NCBI GenBank assembly: GCA_017304655.1
Contig: JAFKLY010000006.1
Span: forward strand, 62,001 to 126,000
DNA length: 64,000 nt
Direction: 5' to 3'
Source: Sphingomonas sp.
GTDB lineage: Bacteria; Pseudomonadota; Alphaproteobacteria; Sphingomonadales; Sphingomonadaceae
The notes beneath the pieces were generated by a model. The model ran no database searches, was not told the DNA's origin, and saw only the letters and a list, made by a program, of their open reading frames with translations. Shown here one piece after another: positions 17,592 through 26,003 of this stretch; positions within the stretch are counted from its first letter, which is position 1, and every line of letters begins with the position of its first letter. The position numbers and the translations under genes are program-made.

Positions 17592-18058
17592 TGGCGTGCC
17601 GCCGCGCGGCCGGGGCTGCCCTTGGTCTGCTGGCGCTCAATCTGGCCGCGCCGGCGCAGAGTGAGGCTGTGGCGCCCGCCGCGACGGGAACGCTTGACGT
17701 ACATTTCGAGGGGTTGCGCTCGAACAAGGGAACGCTGCGGATCTGCCTCACGCGCAATCCCGCCTTCTTCCCGGGCAAATGCGATCGTGATCCCGCCTCG
17801 CTCAAGGCGAGCGTTGCCGCGCGTGCGGGCGCACAGGTCAGCTTCGGTGATCTGCCGCCCGGCGACTATGCGCTGCTGGCGCTGCATGACGAAAATGACA
17901 ATGCCAAGATCGACACGATGCTGGGCATTCCGCGGGAAGGTGTCGGCTTTTCGCGAAACCCCAAGATCATGTTCGGGCCGCCGCGCTTCGAGGCCGTGCG
18001 TTTCCACATCGGCCCCGGCACGAGCGGGACGACGGTCAAGCTGCAATATTTCCTGTGA
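17591..18058 (+). CDS. DUF2141 domain secreted protein
   Basis: A 155-residue protein with signal peptide and a single DUF2141 domain. The marks are a strand GTLDVHFEGLRSNKGTLRICLT, the central GDLPPGDYALLALHDENDNAKIDT loop, and a MLGIPREGVGFSRNP segment. Function unknown; the Asp/Asn-rich DENDN loop is a plausible metal site. It starts inside the stop codon of the hydroxylase gene, so the pair is translationally coupled. DUF2141 genes often accompany carotenoid or lipid hydroxylases in this order. Confidence 0.85.
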   Translation: MACRRAAGAALGLLALNLAAPAQSEAVAPAATGTLDVHFEGLRSNKGTLRICLTRNPAFFPGKCDRDPASLKASVAARAGAQVSFGDLPPGDYALLALHDENDNAKIDTMLGIPREGVGFSRNPKIMFGPPRFEAVRFHIGPGTSGTTVKLQYFL

Positions 18059-18072
18059 GCCTTTCGCCTGCC

Positions 18073-18537
18073 TCAGAAGCCGAGGTCTGAGAGACCCGGA
18101 TGATCGTCCGGCCGGCGACCGAGTGGCCAGTGGAACTTGCGCTCACTCTCGGCAATCGGGTGCTCGTTGATGCTGGCTATGCGCACGGCCATCAGGCCGG
18201 CATCGTCGAACTGCCAGTTCTCATTGCCATAGGCGCGAAACCAGGTGCCGCTATCGTCCCGATATTCATAAGCGAAGCGCACGGCGATGCGATTGTCCCG
18301 GTGCGCCCAGACTTCCTTGATCAGCCGATAGTCCAGCTCTCGCGCCCATTTGCGCGTGAGGAAGGCTTCGATCTCGCCGCGACCGTTGATGAATTCGGCG
18401 CGGTTCCGCCAGCGGCTGTCGGTCGTGTAGGCCAGCGCGACCTTCGCGGGGTCGCGGCTGTTCCAGGCGTCCTCGGCCATGCGCGCCTTCTGCGCAGCGG
18501 TCTCATCCGTGAACGGTGGCAGCGGGGGGCGGCTCAT
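18073..18537 (-). CDS. NTF2-fold protein, DUF1348 type
   Basis: A 154-residue soluble protein of the nuclear transport factor 2-like superfamily. It matches the DUF1348 pattern: an opening helix ([21 protein letters not shown]) and [11 protein letters not shown], where W-N-R is characteristic. It continues with [22 protein letters not shown] and the ending [20 protein letters not shown]. Function unknown; no catalytic set is established for this family. The start overlaps the preceding gene's stop (ATGA). It ends 14 bp from the convergent DUF2141 gene. Confidence 0.88.
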   Translation of the reverse strand: MSRPPLPPFTDETAAQKARMAEDAWNSRDPAKVALAYTTDSRWRNRAEFINGRGEIEAFLTRKWARELDYRLIKEVWAHRDNRIAVRFAYEYRDDSGTWFRAYGNENWQFDDAGLMAVRIASINEHPIAESERKFHWPLGRRPDDHPGLSDLGF

Positions 18538-19070
18538 GGCTTGGGCGCGGTCTGCTGCTGCTTCTCGGCTTCCTCAGCCTTCACGTCCTTTTCGATCGCC
18601 TCGGATTCAGCGTCGAGATTGCCAAGCCGCTCGCGGCGAGCCTTCTCTACGGCATCGGCCCAGGTTGCGCTGCCGAGCATGGCCTTGCGCTCTTCCTTCG
18701 CGGCGCGGGCGATCTGGGCGAAGCAGCCGGTGAAGCCGCCGGCGCCGACCGGGGAACAGCTGTCCGTCCCGGAGGCGCCGACATATTCGAGCGAGCGGGC
18801 GCGGTTGCCCCAGCTCTGCACCTTCGCGTCATTGGGGTCGGTGCGCAGATCCTTGGGGATGCGGTAGCGCTCATTATCCGGCATGCGGGCGCACACCACG
18901 ATTTCGTCGCCCTCGCTCTTGGGGCAGGGATCATCGCCATAGACGAACACCTGCTTCACCTTCTCGGTGTCTTCCGGCCCGATGGCGGGCGCGGCCGGGC
19001 TCGATTGCGCCAGCGCCGGCGCGCCGATGAGGGCGGTGCTGAAGGTCAGGGCGATAACCAGGGCGCGCAT
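18534..19070 (-). CDS. Conserved secreted hypothetical protein
   Basis: A 178-residue protein with a clean signal peptide ([22 protein letters not shown]). The mature region has a cysteine pair around the phrase [17 protein letters not shown], a second pair around [14 protein letters not shown], and a charged C-terminal helix ([32 protein letters not shown]). The motif DEIVVCAR resembles that of sphingomonad proteins of unknown function. I start at ATG 19070, where the signal peptide begins; seven further codons lie upstream. Four cysteines suggest two periplasmic disulfides. No function can be offered. Confidence 0.7.
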   Translation of the reverse strand: MRALVIALTFSTALIGAPALAQSSPAAPAIGPEDTEKVKQVFVYGDDPCPKSEGDEIVVCARMPDNERYRIPKDLRTDPNDAKVQSWGNRARSLEYVGASGTDSCSPVGAGGFTGCFAQIARAAKEERKAMLGSATWADAVEKARRERLGNLDAESEAIEKDVKAEEAEKQQQTAPKP

Positions 19071-19087
19071 GGCGAAATTCCTCTTAT

Positions 19088-19633
19088 TCAAAAACGTTGG
19101 GACAAGGCGATAGCCGCGCGGCAGCCGAGGCGAATCATACCAGAAAGCAGGGAATAAGCGGGCGCGGTCTCCGCACCGTGAGCGATCGCTGATTCGCGGT
19201 GCTCCACTTCCTCGGCCTGAAAATCAGCGATCGCCTGAGACAAAGGCGGATCGGACGGGCCGATCTCTTCAAGCTGACGGCCATAATGATCGTCGATCTC
19301 GGTTTCGATGGCGGCGGTGCAGGCCATGGCGGCTTCCGGCCCGAGCAACGCGGTGGCAGCGCCGAGCGCGAAGCCGGCGACATGCCAGAAGGGCTGGAGA
19401 ATGGTCGGGCGGACACCGCGTTGGGCCATCATCGCGTCGAAATGCGCGCGATGATGCTCTTCCTGCGCGGCCATGCGCGCCACTTCGCGGCTGAGCGGAT
19501 GACGATCGCCCAGCACGGCGAGCTGGCCGGCGTAAATGCGCACCGCACCATATTCGCCGGCCTGATCGACGCGCAGCATAGCGGCGCGGTCAGCGCCGCG
19601 CTGGCCCGGGCGAGGCGGGAAAGACTTAGTCAT
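19088..19633 (-). CDS. coq7: Demethoxyubiquinone hydroxylase, COQ7 family
   Basis: Di-iron monooxygenase that adds the hydroxyl group preceding the last methylation in ubiquinone synthesis. The 181-residue protein is a ferritin-like four-helix bundle with both ExxH repeats. Ligand regions are VDQAGEYGAVRIY, AAQEEHHRAHF, EIDDHYGRQLEE and FQAEEVEHRE. I choose ATG 19633, which overlaps the dsbB stop (ATGA); an upstream Met four codons earlier is possible. It is membrane-associated through amphipathic helices, as in the family. Confidence 0.93.
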   Translation of the reverse strand: MTKSFPPRPGQRGADRAAMLRVDQAGEYGAVRIYAGQLAVLGDRHPLSREVARMAAQEEHHRAHFDAMMAQRGVRPTILQPFWHVAGFALGAATALLGPEAAMACTAAIETEIDDHYGRQLEEIGPSDPPLSQAIADFQAEEVEHRESAIAHGAETAPAYSLLSGMIRLGCRAAIALSQRF

Positions 19634-20121
19634 GACCGGCTCCACTTGCGCACAGCCAGGACGATCAGCAGCGCACCGCCCAGCGAGAGAAGCGCGTTAT
19701 AGCCTGCCAGCGAGATGCCGAACAGCTCCCACGGCGCGACATCGCACCGCACGAGTTGCGCCTGCATGATCGCGTCCAGCATCGACTGGCCCGGCGCACT
19801 CCGGGCATTGGTGGTGCAGGTGGTGAACCCTTCCCACCAGCCATATTCGACACCGGCATGGAACGCGCCGATGGCTCCGCTGATGGCGATGCCGAGTGCG
19901 GCGAGCAGGGTGAACATGACACTGAACGGCGTCGTCCTCCGCAGCGCGATTGCCACCAGCGCCGCCGCGATTCCCGCGATGTGCGCCCAGCGCTGCCACA
20001 TGCACATCTCGCATGGGAACAGGCCACCAATATATTGCGAGGCCAGCGCTCCGCCGAGGAGCGCGACAGGCAACATGATCGCCACGAAGCGGGCGAGGTG
20101 CAGGGAAGCATCGCGGGACAT
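19630..20121 (-). CDS. dsbB: Disulfide bond formation protein DsbB
   Basis: Inner-membrane quinone reductase that reoxidises DsbA. It is 163 residues with four transmembrane helices. The first periplasmic CxxC is in FPCEMCMWQRWAH (Cys at about 37 and 40), and the second periplasmic loop carries the Cys pair in FTTCTTNARS ... LVRCDVAPWELFG. The second loop is close to the E. coli arrangement. It sits between ctpA and coq7 on one strand, and its likely partners are the two DsbA-like genes at 1.6-3.1 kb. Confidence 0.93.
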   Translation of the reverse strand: MSRDASLHLARFVAIMLPVALLGGALASQYIGGLFPCEMCMWQRWAHIAGIAAALVAIALRRTTPFSVMFTLLAALGIAISGAIGAFHAGVEYGWWEGFTTCTTNARSAPGQSMLDAIMQAQLVRCDVAPWELFGISLAGYNALLSLGGALLIVLAVRKWSRS

Positions 20122-20140
20122 GGCGGGTCTCTGGAAAGGC

Positions 20141-21493
20141 CTATTTCGCGCTCGACTTCTTGTCCTTCACGGCGGCGATCTGCGTCGGCGGGGCGAGCCG
20201 TCCGAGCATCTGCACCGCGTAATGGAGCTGGAAGTCCTCAATGCCCTGCTTCTTCAGATCATCAGCGGAGGCCGAGAAGCGCGGGTCGGTGTTGGTGTCG
20301 GCCTCCAGCTCGCTGCGATCCAGCTTGGCTTCGTTGATGAGGTGCTTGCGCAGGTCGCTCTCGCGATATTTCGGCCGCTTGGCGTAATCCGGGTCGGAAA
20401 TCTGCGGCACGAGGATGTCCGGCTCGATGCCGCCCTCCTGCACCGACTTGCCCGACGGCGTGTAATAACGCGCCGTGGTGAGGCGCAGCGCAGTATCCTG
20501 CGAGAGCGGCAGCAGCGTCTGCACGCTGCCCTTGCCGAAGCTGCGCTCACCCATGATGAGCGCGCGATGATGGTCCTGCAACGCGCCGGCCACGATTTCC
20601 GAGGCAGAGGCCGATCCCGCGTCGATCAGCACGATGACCGGCAGGCCCTTGGCGTCATCGCCCGGGCGGGCATAATAAGGCCGGTTGTCGCCACGCAGGC
20701 GGCCACGCTGGGAGACGATTTCGCCCTTGTCGAGGAACGCGTCGGATACCGACACAGCCTCGTCGAGCAGGCCGCCGGGGTTCGAGCGCAGGTCGATGAT
20801 GTAGCCGGTCGGCTTGTGGCCGAGCGACTTGTCGATGCTACGGATCGCGCTCTCGACATCGGCGCCGGTATTGGCGGAGAAGCTGACGATCTTGATGACG
20901 CCGACGTCGCCCTTCACCTGCCACTTGACCGGCTTGATGTCGATGATCGCGCGGTTGAGCGTCACGTCGAACGGCTCGTCCCGGCCCGAGCGGACAATAG
21001 TGAGCTCGACCGGCGTGCCCGGCTTGCCGCGCATCTTGTCCACCGCCTCGTCGAGCGAACTGCCGTAGATGAGCTTGCCGTCGATATGGGTGATGAAGTC
21101 GCCCGCCTTGATGCCGGCCTTGGCGGCGGGGGTGTCGTCAGTCGGCGCGATCACCTTCACCACGCCATCCTCGAGCGTGACCGAGAGGCCCAAGCCGCCA
21201 TAGCTGCCCTCGGTCTGGGTGCGCAGATTAGAGAAATCGCGCACGTCGAGATAGGAGCTGTGCGGATCGAGGCTGGAGAGCATGCCCTCGATGGCGCCCT
21301 TGATCAGCGTCTTGTCGTCGACCTTGTCGACATAGCTGGCGCGCACGCGCTGGAAGACGTCCATGAACAGGTCGAGCTGCTTGTAAGTCTCGCTCTCACT
21401 TTCCGTGACGGCCGATGTCGACGCGGGGATGAGCGCGATCGCGCCCAAAATGGCGGCGGAACGGAGCAGGAAAGTACGGCGAGCACTCGGCAT
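20141..21493 (-). CDS. ctpA: S41 family carboxy-terminal processing protease CtpA
   Basis: Periplasmic serine protease of 450 residues with signal peptide. Domains in order: helical N-terminus (YKQLDLFMDVFQRVRASYVDKVDD), PDZ (about 100-180, with GGLGLSVTLEDG), and the catalytic S41 core. The Ser/Lys dyad is in GSASASEIVAGAL and GERSFGKGSVQTL. The substrate recognition region is intact. Position downstream of envC and upstream of dsbB is the usual alphaproteobacterial order, consistent with a role in cell-wall hydrolase control. Gap to envC is 138 bp. Confidence 0.95.
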   Translation of the reverse strand: MPSARRTFLLRSAAILGAIALIPASTSAVTESESETYKQLDLFMDVFQRVRASYVDKVDDKTLIKGAIEGMLSSLDPHSSYLDVRDFSNLRTQTEGSYGGLGLSVTLEDGVVKVIAPTDDTPAAKAGIKAGDFITHIDGKLIYGSSLDEAVDKMRGKPGTPVELTIVRSGRDEPFDVTLNRAIIDIKPVKWQVKGDVGVIKIVSFSANTGADVESAIRSIDKSLGHKPTGYIIDLRSNPGGLLDEAVSVSDAFLDKGEIVSQRGRLRGDNRPYYARPGDDAKGLPVIVLIDAGSASASEIVAGALQDHHRALIMGERSFGKGSVQTLLPLSQDTALRLTTARYYTPSGKSVQEGGIEPDILVPQISDPDYAKRPKYRESDLRKHLINEAKLDRSELEADTNTDPRFSASADDLKKQGIEDFQLHYAVQMLGRLAPPTQIAAVKDKKSSAK

Positions 21494-21631
21494 GGCGTGG
21501 CTTTCAATTGAACGGTTTAGGAAACCTATAGGGGCGAAAGGCAGGTCTGCCTAGCATCGGCGCATCCTGCGGGATGAAGAGTGAAGGGTTGCTGAATGGC
21601 GCGTTTGCTGAGCGCGAATGCACAACCGCCA

Positions 21632-22846
21632 TCACCGCAGCAGCGCTGCAATGTCGATGGGGCGCTCCTGGCGGCGGAGCTCGACGATGAGGCGGGGCTG
21701 GCTCCGTCCTGCCGCGCCCAGCGGATCGCCCTGGCGAACCTCGTCGCCGACTTGCGCCGTGATCCGGTCCATATTGGCAATCAGGCTGGTCCAGCCGCCG
21801 CCATGTTCGATGATGACGATGCGGCCATAACCGCGAAACGGTCCGGCGAAGGCGACGCGGCCATTCGCAGGCGCGACGACCGTGGCGGCCGGTGCGGTGG
21901 CAATGGTGAGGCCGCGCGCACGCACGCCGCTCTCGCTCACTTCGCCGAAGCCGGTGACGACCTCGCCCACCGCAGGCAAGCGATAGGCCGGCGTCGCGGC
22001 GCCATCCGCCACGGAGGCACGATCGGCGGGAAGCGGCGCTTCTCCCGGCGCAGCAGGGCGCGGCATCGGTCCGGGCAACTGCATCAGCGCATCCCGCACG
22101 AGGCCGGCATCCTCGATCTGGGTCATCAGCTCGCCAATGTCGCGCGCTTCCTCGCCCATCGCCAGAGCGCGCTCGGCTGCCAGGCTGGCGCTTGCGCGCA
22201 GCTGGCGGGAAGCGAGGCGCTGGCGCTGCTCCAGCATGGCAAGGGTGCGCTGCTGTGCCGCCAGGCCATCGCGGGTGCGAGCAAGGGCCTGGGTGGCCGC
22301 CTGGGCGCTGCGCCGCAACTCGCCGCTGCGGGCGATCTCGACGCGCAAGCCGCGTGTACGCTCCAGCACGATCGGCATGGCGCGAGCCAGCACGATGCGC
22401 CGGTGGACGGCATCGCTGACCGATCCCGGTTCGACGAGCGTGAGCACGGGCGATCGGCGCGCAAGCTGCTGGAGCGCGGCCGTCAGGCGGACGATGGGCT
22501 TCTGGCGCTGAGCCAGGCGGCGTGCCTGCGCACGCTGCATGGCAGCGATCAGGCCAATGCGGGCCTCGCCGGCGCGCTGATCCGCCTCGCTCTGCTGGAT
22601 GCGGGCGGCGAGGGCGGCGATCTGGTCGCGCGTGCGGTCCGCCGTCCGATCAGCCGAGCCGGCACGCGCTTCTAGCGCTTCGCTGCGCTTGCGGGCTTCC
22701 TCGGCCTGCGCCTTGGCGCGGACCAGCGCTGCGCGCTGCTCGGCCATGCTGGTGCCCGGCACGGGGGAGGCGTTGCCCTGCGCGAGCAGGATGGCGGGAA
22801 TGGCCACGGCAAGCAGAAGAAGGGGAAGGCGGCGCAGCGAGATCAT
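21632..22846 (-). CDS. envC: EnvC-like murein hydrolase activator (degenerate LytM domain)
   Basis: A 404-residue secreted protein: signal peptide, then a long coiled coil (about residues 30-250, rich in Ala/Arg/Glu with QQSEADQRAG and RTRDGLAAQQRTLAMLEQ), then a C-terminal LytM/M23 domain. In active M23 enzymes the domain ends with Y-S-L-Y-A-H-L and P-H-L-H-F-E. Here these read WTSLIANMD and PRLIVELR, so the zinc-binding histidines are gone. That matches EnvC, which activates amidases during division without hydrolysing peptidoglycan itself. ATG 22846 gives the signal peptide. Confidence 0.9.
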   Translation of the reverse strand: MISLRRLPLLLLAVAIPAILLAQGNASPVPGTSMAEQRAALVRAKAQAEEARKRSEALEARAGSADRTADRTRDQIAALAARIQQSEADQRAGEARIGLIAAMQRAQARRLAQRQKPIVRLTAALQQLARRSPVLTLVEPGSVSDAVHRRIVLARAMPIVLERTRGLRVEIARSGELRRSAQAATQALARTRDGLAAQQRTLAMLEQRQRLASRQLRASASLAAERALAMGEEARDIGELMTQIEDAGLVRDALMQLPGPMPRPAAPGEAPLPADRASVADGAATPAYRLPAVGEVVTGFGEVSESGVRARGLTIATAPAATVVAPANGRVAFAGPFRGYGRIVIIEHGGGWTSLIANMDRITAQVGDEVRQGDPLGAAGRSQPRLIVELRRQERPIDIAALLR

Positions 22847-22953
22847 CGACCGGACGGTCGCCTGTTCATGATTGCGGCACTTCGGGCACCGGCCGGGGTC
22901 GGATGGGTCAGCGATATCAGTGCCCGCGGGAGGGGTGAGGGATAAGTCACGCC

Positions 22954-23379
22954 CTAACCCTCGCGATGATAAGGGTGATTGGCAAGGATGCTGGTGGCGC
23001 GCCAGAGCTGCTCGGCCAGCATGGCGCGGGCCATCATGTGTGGCCAGGTCATCGCGCCGAAGGCAATGCGCAGGCTGGCGGCGTCGCGCTCCGCCTGGCT
23101 GAAACCATCCGCCGCGCCGATGAGGAAGCGGCATTCGCGCATCCCGTCATCGCGCCAGCGGCCCAGCCGGTCAGCAAAAGCCATGCTGCTGATCTGCTGC
23201 CCCGTCTCGTCGAGCATGACGGTGACGGCGGGCTGCTGTGGCGGAGCGGGCTCCTTGCCGCCCTTGTCGGGTAATTCGGTGACCCTCGTCGGCCAGGTGA
23301 CGCGCTTGAGATAGCGATCGACAAGGTCGGCCTCAGGTGAGCGGCCGATTCGTCCGCGCGCGACAATGTGCAGCAGCAC
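22954..23379 (-). CDS. rlmH: 23S rRNA (pseudouridine1915-N3)-methyltransferase RlmH
   Basis: SPOUT-class methyltransferase that methylates pseudouridine 1915 in helix 69 of 23S rRNA. The 141-residue protein has the RlmH pattern: DLVDRYLKR, a middle strand LDETGQQISS-FAD, FLIGAADGFS (the SAM-binding knot, usually FxIGGADG), and a C-terminal LAEQLWRATSILANHPYHR. It is slightly shorter than the common 155 residues. It lies between rsfS and envC as in many alphaproteobacteria. Confidence 0.94.
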   Translation of the reverse strand: MLLHIVARGRIGRSPEADLVDRYLKRVTWPTRVTELPDKGGKEPAPPQQPAVTVMLDETGQQISSMAFADRLGRWRDDGMRECRFLIGAADGFSQAERDAASLRIAFGAMTWPHMMARAMLAEQLWRATSILANHPYHREG

Positions 23380-23423
23380 GGCTCGGCGTCCTCCCCTGGC
23401 CAGTCAGCGAGAAAAAGGCGCGC

Positions 23424-23852
23424 TCAGGCTTCACCCGCAGCAAGCGGCGCGTCGGTAAAGCCCCACATGCGCTCGAGATTGTAGAAGCTGCGCACTTCGG
23501 GCCGGAAGATGTGCACAACCACATCGCCCGCGTCGATCAGCACCCAGTCTGCCACCGGCAGACCTTCAATGCGGACGGGACGCCCGGTGGATTCCTTGAC
23601 GCGCTCCGCCAGCTTCTGCGCCATCGACGCGACCTGACGCGAAGAGCGGCCGGACGCGATCACGATGTGATCCGCGATGCTGCTCTTGCCTGCGAGCGGG
23701 ATACTGATGACATCCTGCGCCTGATCATCGTCCAGCGATTTGAGCACGAGCGCATGGAGGCGGTCGGACGTCAGGTCGGGGCCGGTGAGAGGAAGCCCCG
23801 CATCATTGGCGGGACGGGCGGGCCGGGTCGGCAGAGGGTCTGGCAATGTCAC
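23424..23852 (-). CDS. rsfS: Ribosome silencing factor RsfS
   Basis: Binds ribosomal protein uL14 and blocks subunit joining during starvation. The 142-residue protein contains the Iojap core: DQAQDVISIPLAGKSSIADHIVIASG, RQVASMAQKLAERV, and DWVLIDAGDVVVHIFRPEVRSFYNLERMWG. The final W-G is typical of the family. ATG 23852 overlaps the nadD stop by 4 bp, giving a nadD-rsfS-rlmH unit. Confidence 0.95.
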   Translation of the reverse strand: MTLPDPLPTRPARPANDAGLPLTGPDLTSDRLHALVLKSLDDDQAQDVISIPLAGKSSIADHIVIASGRSSRQVASMAQKLAERVKESTGRPVRIEGLPVADWVLIDAGDVVVHIFRPEVRSFYNLERMWGFTDAPLAAGEA

Positions 23853-24502
23853 TCCTTGGTGGTGAGGCAGCGGCCGGTCACGCCATCGCGCAGCGAGGCG
23901 AGAGCATAGCGGCTATGCCATTGGGGCGCCTCCTGCCGAAGCAGCGTGGCGGATCGGGGATCAGGGCGAAAGCGCAAATGCACGAGCGCCGGCAGTCTCC
24001 ATGTCGTCCAGCTTTTGCACTGGCTGGCGGGTCGGACGAAACGCCGCAACCAGGCCATGGCGGGTGAGCCGAAAGCCGCCCGAGTATAGCCCGGACGGGC
24101 GATGACGGCAATGGCGCATGTGCGGGCGATTTCTCGCCAGGCTTTCCATTGATGGAACTGGGCCAGATTGTCGTCGCCCATCAGCCAGATGAACCGCAGG
24201 CGCGGGTAGCGCTGGCGCAGTTTGCGCAGCGTATCCACTGTGTAACGGGTGTGCAGCGTCTGCTCGATGGCAGTGACGCGGATCGGCGCGCGCCGGGCGG
24301 TTTCCTGTGCCCGCGCCACGCGAGCAGACAAGGGCGCCATGCCGGCGCGCGGCTTGAGAGGATTGCCGGGCGAGACCATCCACCAGACTTCGTCAAGATC
24401 AAGGGCTGCGCGGGCGAACAGGGAGATGGATCGATGCCCGCCATGGGCCGGATTGAACGAGCCACCGAGCAGGCCGATGGTGACGCGCCGCCCGCGCCTC
24501 AT
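23849..24502 (-). CDS. nadD: Nicotinate-nucleotide adenylyltransferase NadD
   Basis: Adenylates nicotinate mononucleotide in NAD synthesis. The 217-residue protein has the nucleotidyltransferase motif GLLGGSFNPAHGGHRSI (the (H/T)xGH type, here HGGH), WWMVSPGNPLKP, FIWLMGDDNLAQFHQW and the late SATLLR element. In most NadD this last element is written SST-IR, so it is slightly diverged. ATG 24502 overlaps the end of nhaA by 4 bp. Confidence 0.94.
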   Translation of the reverse strand: MRRGRRVTIGLLGGSFNPAHGGHRSISLFARAALDLDEVWWMVSPGNPLKPRAGMAPLSARVARAQETARRAPIRVTAIEQTLHTRYTVDTLRKLRQRYPRLRFIWLMGDDNLAQFHQWKAWREIARTCAIAVIARPGYTRAAFGSPAMAWLRRFVRPASQCKSWTTWRLPALVHLRFRPDPRSATLLRQEAPQWHSRYALASLRDGVTGRCLTTKE

Positions 24503-25764
24503 TCGGTTACGTCGCCATCGGCGGCAATCTCGCTCATTTGTGCGGCTTCGATCGCATCATGATTGGGGTGAAGTGGCGTGAAGCGCAGCACCAGGAAGCC
24601 GATCACGGCTGAGAGAATGGAGCCGGCGAGAATGCCGGCCTTGGCATCCTCGGCCAGAGCCGGCGCGCCGGGGAAGGCGAGACCGCTGATGAACAGGCTC
24701 ATGGTGAAGCCGATGCCGCACAGCAAAGCGAGGCCATAGACCTGCGGCCAGGTGGCTCCGCGCGGCAAGGTCGCAATGCCAAGGCGCACGCTGATCCAGA
24801 CCGCGCCGAAAATGCCGATCTGCTTGCCGAGGAATAGGCCGAGGGCGATTGCGGCGGGTAGGGGCGCGGCAAGCTGGCCCAGCAAATCCGCCTGGATCGC
24901 GACACCAGCATTGGCGAAGCCGAATATCGGGACGATGAGATAGGCGCTCCACGGGTGAAGCAGATGTTCGAGCCGGTGAAGTGGGCTGTCCGTCGCGTCC
25001 GGCGTGCCGGGCGTACTGCGAATGGGAATGGCTGTGGCGGCGAGCACGCCTGCGATTGTGGCGTGGACGCCGGAGAGCAGCACACAATACCAGAGCAACA
25101 GGGCGAGCAGTAGATAAGGCCACAGCACTTTGACGCCCAGGCGACCAAGCGAGAGCATCGCGCCATAGACAAGACCCGCAGCAAGGAGCGCTGCGCCGCC
25201 GATGCTGGCCGTATAGGCGATGGCGATGATCGCCACGGCGCCCATGTCATCGACGATGGCGATGGTCGTCAGCAGCAGCTTGAGTGAGAGCGGCGCACGC
25301 TTGCCGAGCAGCGCGAGCACGCCAATGGCGAAGGCGATGTCCGTCGCGGCGGGGATCGCCCAGCCGGCGCTCAGGCCCGGCTGGCCGCGCGCGATGACCA
25401 GATAGACGATTGCCGGCGCGATCATGCCGGCCGCCGCTGCGATGAACGGCAGCCGCCGGCGCTCCCAGGTCGACAGTCGTCCGTCCAGCCACTCGCGCTT
25501 GATCTCCAGCCCCACCACAAAGAAGAAGACCGCCATCAACCCGTCGTTGATCCACAGGTGCGGGGTCATCTCGCCAAGCTTTGCCGAGAGGCTGTAGCCA
25601 AGCGGCCAGTGCAGCAGATCGTGATAGGCATGGGCCGAGACGGGCCAAAGGTTGACGCATGCGATGGCGAGCGCGGCGGCGAGAATAAGCAGCGCGCCGC
25701 TGCCCGCCTGGCCGGCCAGGAAAGTCCATAGGGCGGAGCGGATGGGGGGAACGAATTTTGCCAT
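24499..25764 (-). CDS. nhaA: Na+/H+ antiporter NhaA
   Basis: Inner-membrane electrogenic antiporter exporting sodium for protons. The 421-residue protein has about 12 transmembrane segments and the family marks: FFFVGLEIKREWLDG, the ion-binding region PAATDIAFAIGVLALLG, and IAIVDDMGAVAIIAIAY, where the two adjacent Asp are the transport residues. It is the first gene of the unit leading into nadD. Its promoter must lie in the 239 bp shared with the divergent glycosyltransferase. Confidence 0.96.
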   Translation of the reverse strand: MAKFVPPIRSALWTFLAGQAGSGALLILAAALAIACVNLWPVSAHAYHDLLHWPLGYSLSAKLGEMTPHLWINDGLMAVFFFVVGLEIKREWLDGRLSTWERRRLPFIAAAAGMIAPAIVYLVIARGQPGLSAGWAIPAATDIAFAIGVLALLGKRAPLSLKLLLTTIAIVDDMGAVAIIAIAYTASIGGAALLAAGLVYGAMLSLGRLGVKVLWPYLLLALLLWYCVLLSGVHATIAGVLAATAIPIRSTPGTPDATDSPLHRLEHLLHPWSAYLIVPIFGFANAGVAIQADLLGQLAAPLPAAIALGLFLGKQIGIFGAVWISVRLGIATLPRGATWPQVYGLALLCGIGFTMSLFISGLAFPGAPALAEDAKAGILAGSILSAVIGFLVLRFTPLHPNHDAIEAAQMSEIAADGDVTE

Positions 25765-26003
25765 GACCCTGCCTCGCTAAAGACGCGTGGCGGGGGCGTC
25801 AAATCATACCGGTCCGATGCGGCAGCGGCGATTCGGGCGTGTCGCTAATCAATTCATGATTGTCTCATGATGTTTCGCGTCAGAGAGGCAAATTCTTCTA
25901 TGTAAAGAGAATAATCGAAAAATAAGAGCTTGCATCCGTCCGGATGTTTCGTCGATATGGCTTCGCTCGCCGAGGTGGGGTCTTTGCGGGCAAAAGGGGT
26001 GTA

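Noticed and set aside
19715..21511. 598-codon plus-strand frame
   Set aside because: Antisense shadow of dsbB and ctpA; repetitive Arg/Asp/Val composition, no domain and no ribosome site.
23849..24502. Possible loss of the NadD C-terminal motif (SST-IR)
   Set aside because: The element SATLLR occupies the same place with Ser, Thr and Arg kept, so function is likely intact.
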